Made by a program: the position numbers and the translations under genes. Below, one piece after another: positions 47,301-55,199 of a stretch of 64,000 nucleotides of DNA. Position 1 is the stretch's first letter. The number at the start of each line of letters is the position of its first letter. The stretch covers positions 124,001-188,000 of the forward strand of contig JACCGJ010015250.1 of assembly GCA_013407085.1 (NCBI GenBank), given 5' to 3'. Source of the DNA: Atriophallophorus winterbourni (Eukaryota; Platyhelminthes; Trematoda; Plagiorchiida; Microphallidae). Below the pieces are notes generated by a model. The model was not told the DNA's origin. It worked only from the letters and a program-made list of their open reading frames with translations, and made no database searches.

Positions 47301-48764
47301 CAGTGTATTGATATAGAGTTCATTGTGTCCATTCAAGTACGAATAGGACACACTATATATCAGTTAGTTAAACTGCTCCGTAATAGAATTTTGTGTTGAT
47401 GTTTGCAAGAAAATTCTCAATATATGAATATTTTTCGCATATGTTGTATTGTTATAAGGTAGTGTTGCTGGAAAATTTGGAAAGTGGAAAAATACTTAGC
47501 AAAATGTTTACTGAAGCAAGTCCTCTGCTCTTGACAACGTCATTATCTATCAGTGTATGATAATTGACTATAGTACCAGGGCGTGAACCGGTTATCAAAG
47601 ATTCAATAAAATATTTAATGACTTCAGATTTAAAATTGACTCGATAAAAATAATTAATTTATATTTTGACTGTTTAAGTTTTATAGCGAATATTCGTCTC
47701 AACGTCTTTATGGATGTTGTTTTGCAAAGCCTCGGTAATTCAAAAAGAAATAAGATGGATGATAAATTCGAAGATAAAAATGTCACAGAGAAATTGTTAA
47801 TTGCGTTTAAACACAAATAATGAATTTCATCGACATAAACGAAATGAATATTCGTATGTACACCCATGTATTAAGGGAATCCGATTTAGAGTTGGTTTAT
47901 CTTTAAATTGTTCGCCGAAACGTAATCAGCCTCATAAACGTTTATCCCAATAATACGTCTTTTGCTGAATATGAAACATTTTGAGCAAGAAATATACCAA
48001 ACGCAATATTTAAATTTATTCAGTCGACCTCATGTTTTTGTTATCGAGTTTGCAATCAGAACATTCACAAAAATCTACATTGTCAATTGCTTTCACAACC
48101 GAATAACTGAATTAATTAAGTAATTCAACTTATAATCTTAAGCACTTCCAATCTCGTTTGGGAGAAATGTTTTGTATCAAAATATTTCTTAGAGTTAACT
48201 AAATTTATTTGTGATTACAGAGGATAATGTTTGGAAGAAAGGCACCGTTTCTGTTATTTCTGTCCAAAAAAATTATTTATCATGAAGGATCTCATACATA
48301 CGTCTACGTGAAATTATGATAATAATATCTCTCACTTTCAAAATTCTCGTTTTAGGATGAGAGAAAATAATTTAGCGAGGAAGTTTATGGCATGCTTACC
48401 AGCAAGAAAGATTACATGTATAACACAAATATCTGCGTCGCTGTTTGACCGAATGAGATATGGATGTTTGGCTGGAAATTTCAAAGCTTCGCATTCAATG
48501 TTCAAAGGCGTTGTTGTCAATGATTACTTGAATACGTTCTGTAAATTTTCCGTATTTTTTTCTTTGTTCACGGTTCTTTTCATATTGATATTATTCGGAA
48601 AACTTCCCATTGCGTCCTACGACAAACCGTCACTCATCACGACTCAACGTATGACTCATAGTCTTGACCATCTCGGTTTGTTGAATTATGTTGCACGCTT
48701 CATTCCCGCAGTACATGGTGTAAATTTGAAATTGGATTATTCCAGTGGCTCGCCTCCGATTTGA
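26192..48764 (+). CDS. long multi-exon host gene: coiled-coil, tail-anchored protein with KASH-like C-terminus
   Basis: Proposed exons: 26192-26400, 26911-27091, 27371-27539, 28245-28322, 28365-28421, 28451-28510, 28541-28611, 33609-33912, 34260-34277, 34692-34876, 35048-35087, 35517-35589, 36360-36468, 37603-37753, 40312-40554, 41987-42133, 42161-42250, 42282-42300, 42551-42695, 42768-42801, 46233-46366, 48356-48764. All have GT/AG borders, and reading phase is kept at every junction from the second exon to the stop. Only the first junction fails (phase 2 meeting phase 1), so a small exon may be missing there. Product is about 970 residues: coiled-coil-prone N-terminal third, a Ser/Thr-rich middle, helical segments, one transmembrane segment and a short tail. 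I do not recognise an ortholog. Role at the nuclear envelope is an inference from the tail alone. Confidence 0.7.
26452..26530 (-). repeat. orphan CR1-like 3' tail (TCAATAG-type repeat)
   Basis: Three to four AGTCAAT units are followed by AGTTTTATTGTGG. The same unit and adjoining word recur at 56,897-56,935. Read on the minus strand it is CCACAATAAAACT followed by tandem ATTGACT units, the form of a CR1 3' end with a microsatellite tail. Only a few dozen bases remain here. Confidence 0.55.
26531..26910. other. intron sequence, no feature seen
   Basis: AT-rich intron between host exons 1 and 2. The phase clash between those exons suggests a missed micro-exon here or a different acceptor, for example an AG at 26,933-26,934. 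Confidence 0.35.
26911..27539 (+). CDS. host gene, exons 2 and 3 (26911-27091; 27371-27539)
   Basis: Exon 26,911-27,091 follows CTTTTTACAG and encodes ITDCEQRVTDFCYAFKEIM and an acidic helical region ending DDDIDKFL. Exon 27,371-27,539 follows a TTTGCATCAG acceptor and encodes SERNKLAEQIEDCQ and KLQQLHKEQINRSA, strongly coiled-coil-like. The split codon AG|T joins them in frame. Donors are GTTTGC and GTAAAC. Confidence 0.72.
28245..28611 (+). CDS. host gene, four exons separated by 29-42 bp introns
   Basis: Exons 28,245-28,322, 28,365-28,421, 28,451-28,510 and 28,541-28,611, with introns of 42, 29 and 30 bp. Encoded pieces MDKLEKELDEKNNQIFEF, DILAASKAKSEMQCAEIDQ and KKDYLELRGKFRDLEEQYE are charged and heptad-like. 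All junctions are phase 0 except the last donor (phase 2), which matches the acceptor at 33,609. Such tiny introns are known from schistosome genes. Confidence 0.78.
29310..29344. repeat. (TA)n microsatellite
   Basis: An uninterrupted run of TA dinucleotides, about 34 bp, inside the large host intron 28,612-33,608. Confidence 0.95.
29700..30790 (+). mobile_element. RTE-like element, 5'-truncated degraded copy
   Basis: Plus-strand sequence matches the RTE at 53.7-55.2 kb: GGTATCAAACAAGGCTGCGC (RT motif RGIKQGCAL, about 29,745), CTAACAATCAGCATGAACAA (about 29,988), CKLTMNTNMLVYSKCVIHAL (about 30,190) and the 3' end GACATCGACC ... AACAACTACAACTAC (about 30,750-30,785). Many stops. It lies in a host intron. 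Confidence 0.75.
31058..32530 (-). mobile_element. RTE-like element, internally deleted copy
   Basis: Minus strand. The 5' leader (about 32,500-32,200, similar to 50,930-51,230, for example LLLTGEG and STSSC frames) is followed by the endonuclease start (31,757-31,545: TSELNMLNFNVAVLQVTRL) and AVRGSLLKAAES, WNLNLTCITGTITFVN. It then jumps directly to the RTE 3' part (RSIRRILNISWIDKGTDAEV) and the 3' end at 31,058. The RT is missing. Its 3' end faces that of the copy at 29.7-30.8 kb. Confidence 0.75.
32531..33608. other. intron sequence, no feature seen
   Basis: AT-rich host intron. A 67-codon minus-strand frame (33,043-33,246) has no support as a gene. Confidence 0.4.
33609..33912 (+). CDS. 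host gene, Ser/Thr-rich exon
   Basis: Follows TTAATTTTCAG and ends at GTATGT. Encodes about 101 residues: GNTDEERLIWNFVDSTASCS, a helical stretch SIVQKSLADEIMEVENEAH, then NPFTLWLRDVWDGKECQYF. Uninterrupted open frame, in phase with both neighbours. Separated from the previous exon by a 5-kb intron full of RTE copies. Confidence 0.75.
34260..34876 (+). CDS. host gene, 18-nt micro-exon (34260-34277) and following exon (34692-34876)
   Basis: The micro-exon lies between CAACTGCAG and GTAAAT and encodes six residues (RSLSTK) in phase 0. The next exon follows ACGATACAG and encodes LLTRRYLDVLTAKK, a basic linker, then LPITGTFRLKTLEQQIVHRC. It ends in phase 2 at GTGAGT. Confidence 0.68.
35048..35589 (+). 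CDS. host gene, two short exons (35048-35087; 35517-35589)
   Basis: The first is 40 nt (HEASREKSSISSK) between TTTCAG and GTGAGT. The second is 73 nt (RLLLEKTFNTNMHCTISLPN) between TTTCAG and GTGAGC. Phases 2 to 0 to 1 agree with the neighbours. Confidence 0.65.
35728..35785 (+). ncRNA. hammerhead ribozyme core (best conserved)
   Basis: Core CTGATGA (35,739-35,745), stem II GTGC/GCAC (35,746-35,749 with 35,755-35,758) closed by loop CAACA, then GAAA (35,759-35,762) and CCGGTC. With the preceding A, ACCGGT is self-complementary, so stem III could form by dimerisation or is minimal. Stem I is poorly paired in this copy, so cleavage is doubtful. Confidence 0.62.
35963..36010 (+). ncRNA. degenerate hammerhead core
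   Basis: ATGATGA in place of CTGATGA (35,974-35,980), perfect stem II GTGC AAACA GCAC (35,981-35,993), then GTAA in place of GAAA. Two core changes predict loss of cleavage. Confidence 0.5.
36360..37753 (+). CDS. host gene, two exons (36360-36468; 37603-37753)
   Basis: Exon 36,360-36,468 encodes VSPNSLNGCASLMSHDDRVD and an acidic tail, ending at GTGAGT. Exon 37,603-37,753 encodes TIQALDELIYLFRSDIEKL and DLPGYLTRMEELHMLIN, helical and acidic, ending at GTAGGT. The acceptor of the second (GGACTAG) has a weak pyrimidine tract, but phase and coding quality support it. Confidence 0.65.
36781..37602. other. intron sequence, no feature seen
   Basis: Host intron between 36,468 and 37,603. The small open frames here have no recognisable domain. 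Confidence 0.4.
38935..39290 (+). repeat. hammerhead-bearing repeat, single unit
   Basis: Spacer block 38,945-39,055 (similar to 35,800-35,900), then an extra segment, then the lead-in CTTACTGTCT and a hammerhead core at 39,235. The trailing GGATGTGAGCAACACATTAC is nearly identical to 56,640-56,663. Confidence 0.6.
39228..39272 (+). ncRNA. hammerhead ribozyme-like motif with paired stem I
   Basis: CTGACGA (39,235-39,241), stem II GGC/GCC around AAACA (39,243-39,253), GAAA (39,255-39,258), then ACCGGTA. Stem I is formed by CCAC (39,231-39,234) and GTGG (39,265-39,268), which places the cleavage site after GTA at 39,264. The U-U opposition at the base of stem II is a weakness. Confidence 0.58.
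39350..40140 (+). pseudogene. CR1-like RT fragment, close to family E
   Basis: Plus strand: LLSLNPRKSPGSDKITPNIL (39,590), then AQQGFRKGFSCLTNLLLTLD (39,880), YLDMSKAFDRVNHSIILRKM (39,980), ending before the catalytic FADD. The second Gln replaces the usual His of AQHGF. 5' and 3' truncated, several frameshifts. It lies in a host intron. Confidence 0.75.
40312..40554 (+). CDS. host gene, 243-nt helical exon
   Basis: Between TTTGTACAG and GTATGT, phase 0 on both sides. Encodes YVIQDTVRQFLCDKRLNVSL, NNPFECPTKLLEVVNLLNEK and IMDLLREQQLHG. Amphipathic helices; no named domain recognised. The CR1 fragment at 39.4-40.1 kb lies in the preceding intron. Confidence 0.72.
40900..41430. other. intron sequence with AT-rich tail-like repeat
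   Basis: A TTTATATTTATATTTATA run at about 40,956-40,973 resembles a CR1 tail, but I cannot match its neighbours to a family. Otherwise nothing is seen. Confidence 0.35.
41440..41750 (+). other. GC-richer segment of unknown origin
   Basis: Higher GC than the surrounding intron, with an open frame at 41,466-41,690 (RPFAGISQRRAARVAHCNVI, then GSAFIETGTREVGWLAL). A second frame reads RFTPGVVVKRSVRLQEFRSG before a stop. Neither fits the phase chain of the host gene. It could be a transposon fragment or an exon of an alternative transcript. Confidence 0.3.
41987..42300 (+). CDS. host gene, three exons with 27- and 31-bp introns, including a 19-nt micro-exon
   Basis: Exons 41,987-42,133, 42,161-42,250 and 42,282-42,300. 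The first is the least certain: in phase 0 it reads Leu/His-rich (ILLQLHLIHQLHHL), while another frame reads Ala/Ser-rich before a stop. The second encodes SVTDIASILEYMSLASKLFL and EKTATTYLSQ. The third is 19 nt (VVNQYN plus one base) between TTTCATAG and GTAGGG, and its phase-1 exit is what the next exon needs. Confidence 0.6.
42551..42801 (+). CDS. host gene, exons 42551-42695 and 42768-42801
   Basis: The first follows TTTAACCCAG and encodes NGYEFSGGSGESTAPFLETV and SSVTQQIIWMIEEIRQLDI, ending at GTAAGT. The second follows ATTTCAG and encodes HNNPASTSTSE. Its donor (GTGGTG at 42,802, or GTGTAC three bases on) is weak. Without splicing the frame runs to a stop at 42,859-42,861, which would be an alternative short terminus. 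Confidence 0.65.
42985..43194 (+). mobile_element. RTE-like element, solo 3' end
   Basis: Matches 55,010-55,195, including GCCGGCGTGC, CCCGAATC.GACTGTTTAGTC and the 3' end GGAGGCCAACAACAACAACA. Extreme 5' truncation, about 200 bp. It lies in a host intron. Confidence 0.85.
43541..45760 (-). mobile_element. CR1-like family E, 5'-truncated copy with long open RT
   Basis: The 3' tail is three TCAAGAT units at 43,541-43,566 (minus sense TCTTGAA repeats after AATAAAATC-like sequence). The coding region runs from 45,760 to 43,682 on the minus strand with two frame breaks near 45,300-45,490 and 45,030-45,067. No endonuclease remains. Confidence 0.85.
43682..45067 (-). CDS. CR1-E reverse transcriptase, long open frame (461 residues)
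   Basis: WKLGLITPIYKSG, YRPVTLLSSVSKVFERII, AQHGFRRNRSCLTNLLT, YLDISKAFDRVDHNLLLNKL, SGVPQGSVLGPILFLIYMND, MVLFADDIKIWKKI (catalytic Asp pair, about residue 190), then KDLGVWICGSL, a thumb, and the C-terminal FAWNSLPANLVSSNTFSIFK typical of CR1. Uninterrupted for 461 codons, but the upstream part (45,306-45,022: KKSPGPDEISPKLLKSC) is in another frame, so the protein cannot be made intact. Confidence 0.88.
   Translation of the reverse strand: MLQVGMVPIDWKLGLITPIYKSGCRSEVKNYRPVTLLSSVSKVFERIITAEVVRHLESNGLLTIAQHGFRRNRSCLTNLLTCLDDWTCVVDAGRSIHACYLDISKAFDRVDHNLLLNKLKKHGIAGGLYDLLRDYLSKRHIRVRVDGILSKQIDVTSGVPQGSVLGPILFLIYMNDLPTPRGSKMVLFADDIKIWKKISTAEDCSVLQSDLDAVQMWLSENNLPLNMQKSPIMHIGRVLSFSHSYKLGNNILEYTKEEKDLGVWICGSLKNGLQYEAVYKRASRMLGVLRRIFGRFSQSCFSLMMTTYIHPLTDYASQAWTPWLQKDISLLDRIYHRASKLVIGLENLPFADRLSKLKLATLAQRRLRADLLLTFKILNSVSHPLDILFHRRTSSNNRGHNCKLEIPHSNQNCRRYFYSVRICFAWNSLPANLVSSNTFSIFKLKLDDFLRANPNYAPNYL
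46233..46366 (+). CDS. host gene, penultimate exon
   Basis: Between CTTTCAACATAG and GTAAGT. Encodes DRNGHDVVKLEHVNGYHLSI and KRHYLSAYARVKNPALNVI, ending in phase 2, which joins 48,356 in frame. A different continuation at 46,457-46,628 (FRERKLLIYSKFVYCIL, own stop) is possible as an alternative last exon. Confidence 0.68.
46700..46880 (+). repeat. decayed hammerhead-family repeat
   Basis: GTCACTGTACCTAAGCTTAC then TGTCTTTACCTGTTGATGGC (46,811-46,850) matches the lead-in and core region of the 39.2 kb unit (CTCACTGAACCTGATCTTAC then TGTCTCCACCTGACGATGGC). The core is mutated (CTGTTGA, no GAAA). In the last host intron. Confidence 0.5.
46881..48355. other. intron sequence, no feature seen
   Basis: AT-rich last intron of the host gene. 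No tail, inverted repeat or coding domain recognised. Confidence 0.4.
48356..48764 (+). CDS. host gene, terminal exon with transmembrane segment and KASH-like tail
   Basis: Follows TTCTCGTTTTAG. About 135 residues: a basic region (RENNLARKFMACLPARK), a loop, then one hydrophobic segment FSVFFSLFTVLFILILFGKL, then about 50 residues ending NYVARFIPAVHG ... LDYSSGSPPI and a stop at 48,762-48,764. A membrane anchor followed by a short luminal tail with an aromatic/Arg/Phe-Pro element and a C-terminal Pro-Pro-X is the layout of KASH peptides. The last four residues are SPPI, not PPPX, and there is no luminal Cys, so the match is partial. Confidence 0.7.
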
Positions 48765-48816
48765 AATTTGAGATCAAATCTAACTTGTGTTTTCATGACT
48801 TTGATATTCACACGCA

Positions 48817-48822
48817 AATAAA
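48817..48822 (+). promoter_or_regulatory. candidate poly(A) signal AATAAA
   Basis: Canonical hexamer about 53 bp after the stop codon of the host gene. Short 3' untranslated region inferred; not proven. Confidence 0.45.
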
Positions 48823-48829
48823 TTTATAA

Positions 48830-50815
48830 ATGTCTAAAGGATTCATCTTTTCCTCTCAAATGTTTAAATGTAACAAGCGCTTAACATTTTTGTTATTCTA
48901 TGCTCTATCCGTTTATTTTTAATAGATAAAATGCAAACTCAGCAGTAGCAAGTAATATAAAATCTCATTGCTGCATTAGTCGACCTTCAGAAATACCTTC
49001 TATTAACTTATATGAATTATCCTGATTAAAGAGCACATAGATGTAGTAATAGTCATTAGTAACTGATTCCACGTACTTCGTGTGTTTCATTCGTGCGCAT
49101 TTGTTAAAACCATTTTTCCACAGCAAAGTGAAACGTTTTATTGCTAGTGTTTTGCTTATTTTGAATAGGTTGATATTTATGTATCACGGCTCAAAAATAC
49201 ACGTTGGTTAGAAAACTCACCTACTTAATATCAATTTCTTTTCACGTAACCTGAATCGCGTTTCGCAAGCTGGAGGTACTGAGCAGAGTTTAAGTATATA
49301 GAGAGACTTTCTGGGGTTTCGAATGATAATAGCCGGAAGTAGTGCAGGAAATTCAGCCTCAGTTTTTACTCCGACAGTAAACTAACAACACCGGCACTGT
49401 GGGCTTATTCAAAGTGATCTGATTTCAGGTATTTTCATTTCTAAAATCATTCTTATCTTCATAAACAAAATGTACAATACCGGTCTCTAAAATCTACCAT
49501 ATGGTATAATCGATGCTGTTCACCAAGAAAATTATGTTGTTATATCGAAATCTGACCACACGTACATTACAATCGCATTTAGTAATCTTCCTTCTTAATT
49601 GCCTAGTTGTTTTCGACATCATTATTTGCATGTTTTCTTTGCATGAATCGAAGAATAATTCATATTCCAAAACCAATGAGAGATTCAAACATTCAAGATA
49701 ACATTTTATGCAGCCAATTCGTTGATTACATCTTCAAGGCTGATGCAAAAATTCTTTACAACAAGAGATGGGAGATGGTAAAATTATCAAATTATACAAG
49801 AAAATAGGTTATCAATACGACTACAACGATTACCGAAGGATCTTCTAAATTTCGCCAGCAAATAAATTGTCATTTTTGATAGATGCCACTACAATAAAAT
49901 AGTCATAGAGATTGCTGCTAAAACTCGGTTCACCAAGGAGAAATTATGGAGGCTTCGCATCGCTTCAACACGAGGAGCTTTTTAAACTGCTGAAACTGAA
50001 ATTACGTTACTATCTAAGAATATTCAAACACATTATGTCCTGTAACTCCGGCTTGGTGGGTTCAGTCTACAATAAACAACGCAATATTACTTTATATAAA
50101 TACTCTATACGGCATGTCCACGCTACGTCGAAATAGCTGCCCAAGTATGGTCAGGTGTATAGAACATGAAAGTGTCTCTCTTCAAAATGTGTATTTAGTG
50201 TACAGTTAAAAGATAAAATGTGACATTAGGCCGATTTGTGCTTGCAATGGGAAGACTTTCATATTAATTTGATGAGATAAGGAATCGTTCTTGTCCGCTG
50301 ATTTCAAAGGTATAATTTGGTTTACGTTTTCAAGCTATAGAAGATAGGATTATGATTTTGGCTCTCAAATGTAGATTACGCTGACGGTGAGAAAATCTCG
50401 TCAATTGATCAAGTAGTGTTTAACACTGAAATCGGAGACATTGTTTCTTTATGATTAAATTGTGGATTACTAAGTAATCCATTGCTATTTAATGAGAAAT
50501 TGCCTATAAATTATTTCCAAATCATTCTGCAGAAACTGGAAGAGAAAATAAATGAGTTATTAAGATTTTAACTTGTGGAAATTACACTAGATATTTTATG
50601 AACCAAACATATTGCTTCTCCGAGGATAATCCTCAAAACCTTATTGGACGATGCTAGTTGATTTACTTGATCATGTTGACTTAAAGTCTACTTTATGTAC
50701 AATTTGATAATGCACTATGCATCTTCTCAAAATAAACAATGTTCCCTGAAAGATTAACAGACAATATGTCAAATAATTAACAATGGATGTTAAACCTCTT
50801 AAGAGTGAATACAAT
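48830..50815. other. AT-rich intergenic region, no gene recognised
   Basis: Several 60-75-codon open frames on both strands lack domains or splice context. A stretch at 49,905-50,000 has a somewhat coding-like frame (TRFTKEKLWRLRIASTRGAF) but stops soon after. Confidence 0.4.
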
Positions 50816-50819
50816 GTAA

Positions 50820-53800
50820 AGCTGGTTCCAAGGTTGTCACCGCCGGGGCCGTTTTGGGGATAAGCTCCCAATTCCCAAAATGCTCTAATGGGTCGCGTCT
50901 CATATAGCCTAAGACAACCAAGTCCAGCTCCTAGTCGGTACGCGTGGTCCTGTGTGACCCGGCGGAACTGATTCTACTGACAGGAGAAGGGGCGAACGCG
51001 AATGACTGGCGCCTCAAAACCAGCATGCTTCGGGCAGGCGGAGCTCGTACGCTAATGAAGACAGTCCACCTAGATGAAGGAAAACTCTTATCTCATAACC
51101 CCAACGCCTTGTGGCTACATCCAATCATGGAAAAGGATTCAGGAGTCAATCTCTATGAAATATCCGAAGCCGGATTACCGTTGGGCAGTCAGAAGTCTTA
51201 TTCAACTTCATCCTGCCAACACACGCGACAGCATCGTTGGCCAAACGTATCAACCTAGCTGTTCCTTTGTTTCCAGTGGTGCCGTGGAGAGGGAGCACTT
51301 GCTGCAAGAGCAACAGCTAGTTCTCCATGTTAAACTTCCCTTGCTTACAACTCAACGCACAAATGGAGAAGACACTCCATTCCGCTTCTCCGGATAATAA
51401 CGGGAAGCAACAGATACCGGTTAAAAGCTGTTGCTCGACAATTATATAGTTCAGCGCCTGGGGCTGCTATCGACGGTGAGAGAGATTTTCATGTCCTATT
51501 GGACGGCTACCGCCCGCCTTAGGCTATGCAACCCCCAGTCAATATGGTGCCGTCTCGCCACCCACTGCTATCCTCATTTGGTGCATGGAGATTATGAATC
51601 AGCGACCACACACAGACTGTATTTTTCCCCGAAAGCGAAACGAATTACTAAACAACAGAGATCAGCTATGAAACTGAGAACTCGAAACGTCCGGTCCAAG
51701 GTTTTCATATCGACGTCTCGAAATTCAGAGTCGTAAGGAAATTAGCTGTGGTCACCAATGAGCTAAATAGGCTGAATTTCGAAGTAGCCGTCCTGCAAGA
51801 GACAGTTTATAGACACTGGTATGCTAACCGAAAGAGATTACATATTCTTGGACAAAAAGGGGTTCTGATGTGCCTAGACTGCACGGAGTTGTGTTGCCGC
51901 GCAAAACAGCTTACTGAAAGCAGCAGAACTGAGCAGCAGCGGGAGCGAACGGATTTGGACTCTAAATCTGAAGTGCCTTACTGGTATCATTACGTTGGTC
52001 CAAGTTTATGCATCGACTTTCTTTGCGACGCCTGCGCTCATCAATTGCTGTGAAACAAAATTATTACAACCGTTTCACCAGTTGGTTTTTCAGTGCTGGT
52101 AGGAGGAGTGTGTCCCACAAGAGATGCGAGACACGACGATCATTACGTTATTTAATAATAAGGTGATGTACAAAGCCTGTTTTTCCGTTCTGATTGAATC
52201 ACTGCATGATTTGTATCGTAATATATGGGAACTAGAGGAGCTTCAACGCGACTGGGGTACTTAACTCTTGATCCCCGTACAGAAGAAAGGTAATGCCTCA
52301 TTGTGTGACAACTACAGTGGCATCAGTCTCATCGACATCGCCGCGAAGGTTTTCGCAGTGATCCTCTTATGCCGCTTTACGGAGGAGAGGGATATACTTA
52401 CACAACTCAACCAAGGCGGTTTTCGTCGAGGTCGGGGCTGTGTCGAGCAGCTGTTCACATTGCGTCAGATTCTGGAACATCATCACCGTTATCAGCTGGC
52501 AACAACAGCTTTTGTCATCGACTTCGAAGCCGCCTTCGACTCCGTCGACCGAGATTCGCTGTGAAATGTGATGCTGGCGGATGGTTTGCCGGAGAAACTT
52601 GTGCGCAAGATGCAAGCTTACTATTCATTCACACAGAGCAGCGTCCGCGCATATGGAATGGTGTCCACGACGTTTCCCATTAGGACTGGTGTCCGGCAAG
52701 GGTGCCTTTTGTCCACCTGTGCTATTCAACTTCGCTATCGATTGGACAATGAAGCAGGCGCTGGTATGATGCTGAGTCCGAGCGCCTCGATTGCGATTTG
52801 CATTATGCCGACATCGTAATCTTGGGGGATGATCCTGGAACGCTTCAGACGACCCTGGAACGCCTCAGCGCATTTGCTTCTTTGCTGGGGCTACGAATTA
52901 ACACGCTCAAAACGAAGTTTTTACCACCGCCGCCGGACCTCATCTGCCTCTCAAGATTGATGGCGAGTACTTAGATATGGTGAACACTTTTCGTTACCTT
53001 GGTTCGTCCGTGCTACCGTCAGGCCAAGCCAGCGATGAGATACCGACCGGTGTACAAGCTGCGCAAACGGCGTTTTCGTGACTATGTTGGATTCGATTTA
53101 GCCGTAGAGAAATCAGCCAACGTAAAAAGCTGCGCGTTAACACAGCGGCGATTAGCCCAGTTATCACTTATGTATGCGAGACGTGGCCTGTGTGGGTGGA
53201 GGATATACGGAAAGTAGAGGTTTTCGACCACCGGTGTCTCCGACGCATCCTTAATGTTCGATGGGATGAGCGAGTAACGAATGACGAGGTTCGCTGCCGT
53301 TGTTACAATATCCCTCGTCTGAGTTCGATATTGCGACAACACCGACTAAAATGGTTTGGCCACATCCTGAGACGCTTGGACGCTGAACTAACCAGGGTGA
53401 CACTATAGCCGACACCCTGCGCAGAATGGCGTTGTCGTAGCGGAGGACAAGTAAAGACTTGGCTCGCTACCGTGAGATCGGACGTGGAGCTGCTTGGTCT
53501 ACGATCGGTTTACGGATGGCGCACGTGGGACCGGACCTGGCTTAAAATTCGTGTGGATCTCGCTTCTAACCGCCGAGCGTGGGTGGCTGCAATCCGTGAC
53601 GTCAACGAAGACGACTAATCCTCCAACAGGAGATAGTCGCACAAAAGTAAAGTAAAGTAGTTGATGGAGGCGACTGTAAAAATTAGAGAGGAATCTCCCT
53701 TCTGAATGTTTTAGGCAAATTGTATGCTAAAGTCTTACAGATCCGGCTACAAGTTTTAGCTGATAGAATTTACTCCGAATATCAATGTGGCTACCGCAAG

Positions 53801-55195
53801 TAAAGGTCAACCGTTGACATGATCTTCTCTTCCTAAGACAACTTCAAGAAGTGTCGGCAACAGCGTATGCAATTATATGATGTTTTATTGATTTAACGAA
53901 GGCATTCTACTACGTCAGCAGGGAGGGTCTTTTCAAAATGCTTGATCTGGAGAACTGCCTCCCAAGGCTGCTCAAACTCGTTATTTTGTTCCACTCAGGC
54001 TTCAAGGACTCAGACCATTTTAGCGGTTTCTGTACTGAAGCTTTTGAAGTTCGCCGAGGCGTCAAACAAGGTTGTGTTCTTGCTCCCACGCTGTTCGGCA
54101 TTTTTTCTCTGCTGCTGAAGCATACTTTTGGGACGAGAACAGAAGGCATTTACCTACGCAAGCAAAGTGATGGCCAGATTTTTAACCGAACATGTGGAGA
54201 GCAAAAGCCAAGGCAAGAGATTTGTTAATCCGTGACCTGCTGTTTGCCGATGATGCAGCCTTTATTGCTTACTCTCAATAGAACCTAGAGACGTTTTTCG
54301 TCGGCATGCAAAGACTTTGGTCTAACAATCAGCATGAGCAAGACTAAAGTCCTTGGTCAAGGGACTGTATCGCATCCCATCATAACTGTTGGAAACTGTC
54401 AGCTTTTACCGATACATCATTTCACATATCTTGGATCAACCCTTGCGGATAACCTCTCGCTAGTCACGGAGATTGATAAGCGGATTGACAAATCAGCTGT
54501 CATTTTGTCCCGATTCAACTCTCGTTTAGGGTACCTGCAACCTGACTGTGAACACAAAGATAATAGTATACAGCGCATGCGTACTAAAGGCTTTACTGTA
54601 TGACTGTGAAACATGGACCACGCACGCAAAACGCGAACGGAAGCTGAATGCTTTCCATCTACGAAGCATCCGTCATATCTTGAACATATTGTCGATGAAC
54701 AAAGTGATTAATGCTGAAGTGTTTTTAAAGGTTGGACTACATAGCATGTTCGGCACAATACGACAGCACGTCTACAAAATGAAAAATGTTCGTATTCCGT
54801 AAGATCTTCTCTAAGGTGAGTTGCAACCAGGAAGTCGACCATTGGGACCGCACTTGCGGTACTAAGACGTTTTCAAAAGTGTTGGAAGCTCTTGCCTTTG
54901 ACCCCGCGAGTTAAAAATAACGTGCTCTTGACCGCTCACATTGTAGGCATTGTGTAAAGCGTCGTCTGCAATTTGAGAAGGAGCAGATATAGCTCTTGGC
55001 TGCTGAACGCAGATCACGCCGCCGGCGTGCGACTGACGCTCAACGACCGAGATCTGCTTATCATTGCAAGCGCTGAGAGAAAGATCGTTCCTCCCGAATC
55101 CGACTGTTTAGTCATTTAAAATGCTGTTGAATGTGTAAATTCATGCGATTGTGATGCACATTCATGGTTGACATCGACCGAAGGAGGCCAACAAC
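50820..55195 (+). mobile_element. RTE-like element (5' leader to 3' end), interrupted by a second RTE-type element
   Basis: 5' leader 50,870-51,430, endonuclease start at 51,660-52,060 (RTRNVRSK, TNELNRLNFEVAVLQETVY, SERIWTLNLKCLTGIITLVQ), an internal deletion, then VPQEMRDTTIITLFNN at 52,105-52,150. The same element resumes at 53,665 with GGDCKN, RGISLLNVLGKL, QCGYRK, FIDLTKAFYYVSREGLFKML, VRRGVKQGCVLAPTLFGIF, LLFADDAAFIAYSQ (54,240), and the C-terminal ERKLNAFHLRSIRHILNI, ending GGAGGCCAACAACAATCA at 55,195. Stops and frameshifts throughout. Confidence 0.82.
52150..53648 (+). mobile_element. second RTE-type element nested in the first
   Basis: Plus strand: WELEELQRDWGT, LIPVQKKGNASLCDNYSGIS (52,270), LTQLNQGGFRRGRGCVEQLF, AFVIDFEAAFDSVDRDSL, RTGVRQGCLLS (52,680), HYADIVILGDDPGTLQTTLE (52,800; YADI in place of YADD), a thumb, and a C-terminus WFGHILRRLDAELTRV ... 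AAIRDVNEDD with stop at about 53,618. The tail is TAAAG-type repeats to 53,648. TGATG occurs at both edges (52,162 and 53,663 regions), a possible short target duplication. The endonuclease is lost. Confidence 0.78.
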
Positions 55196-55199
55196 AATC

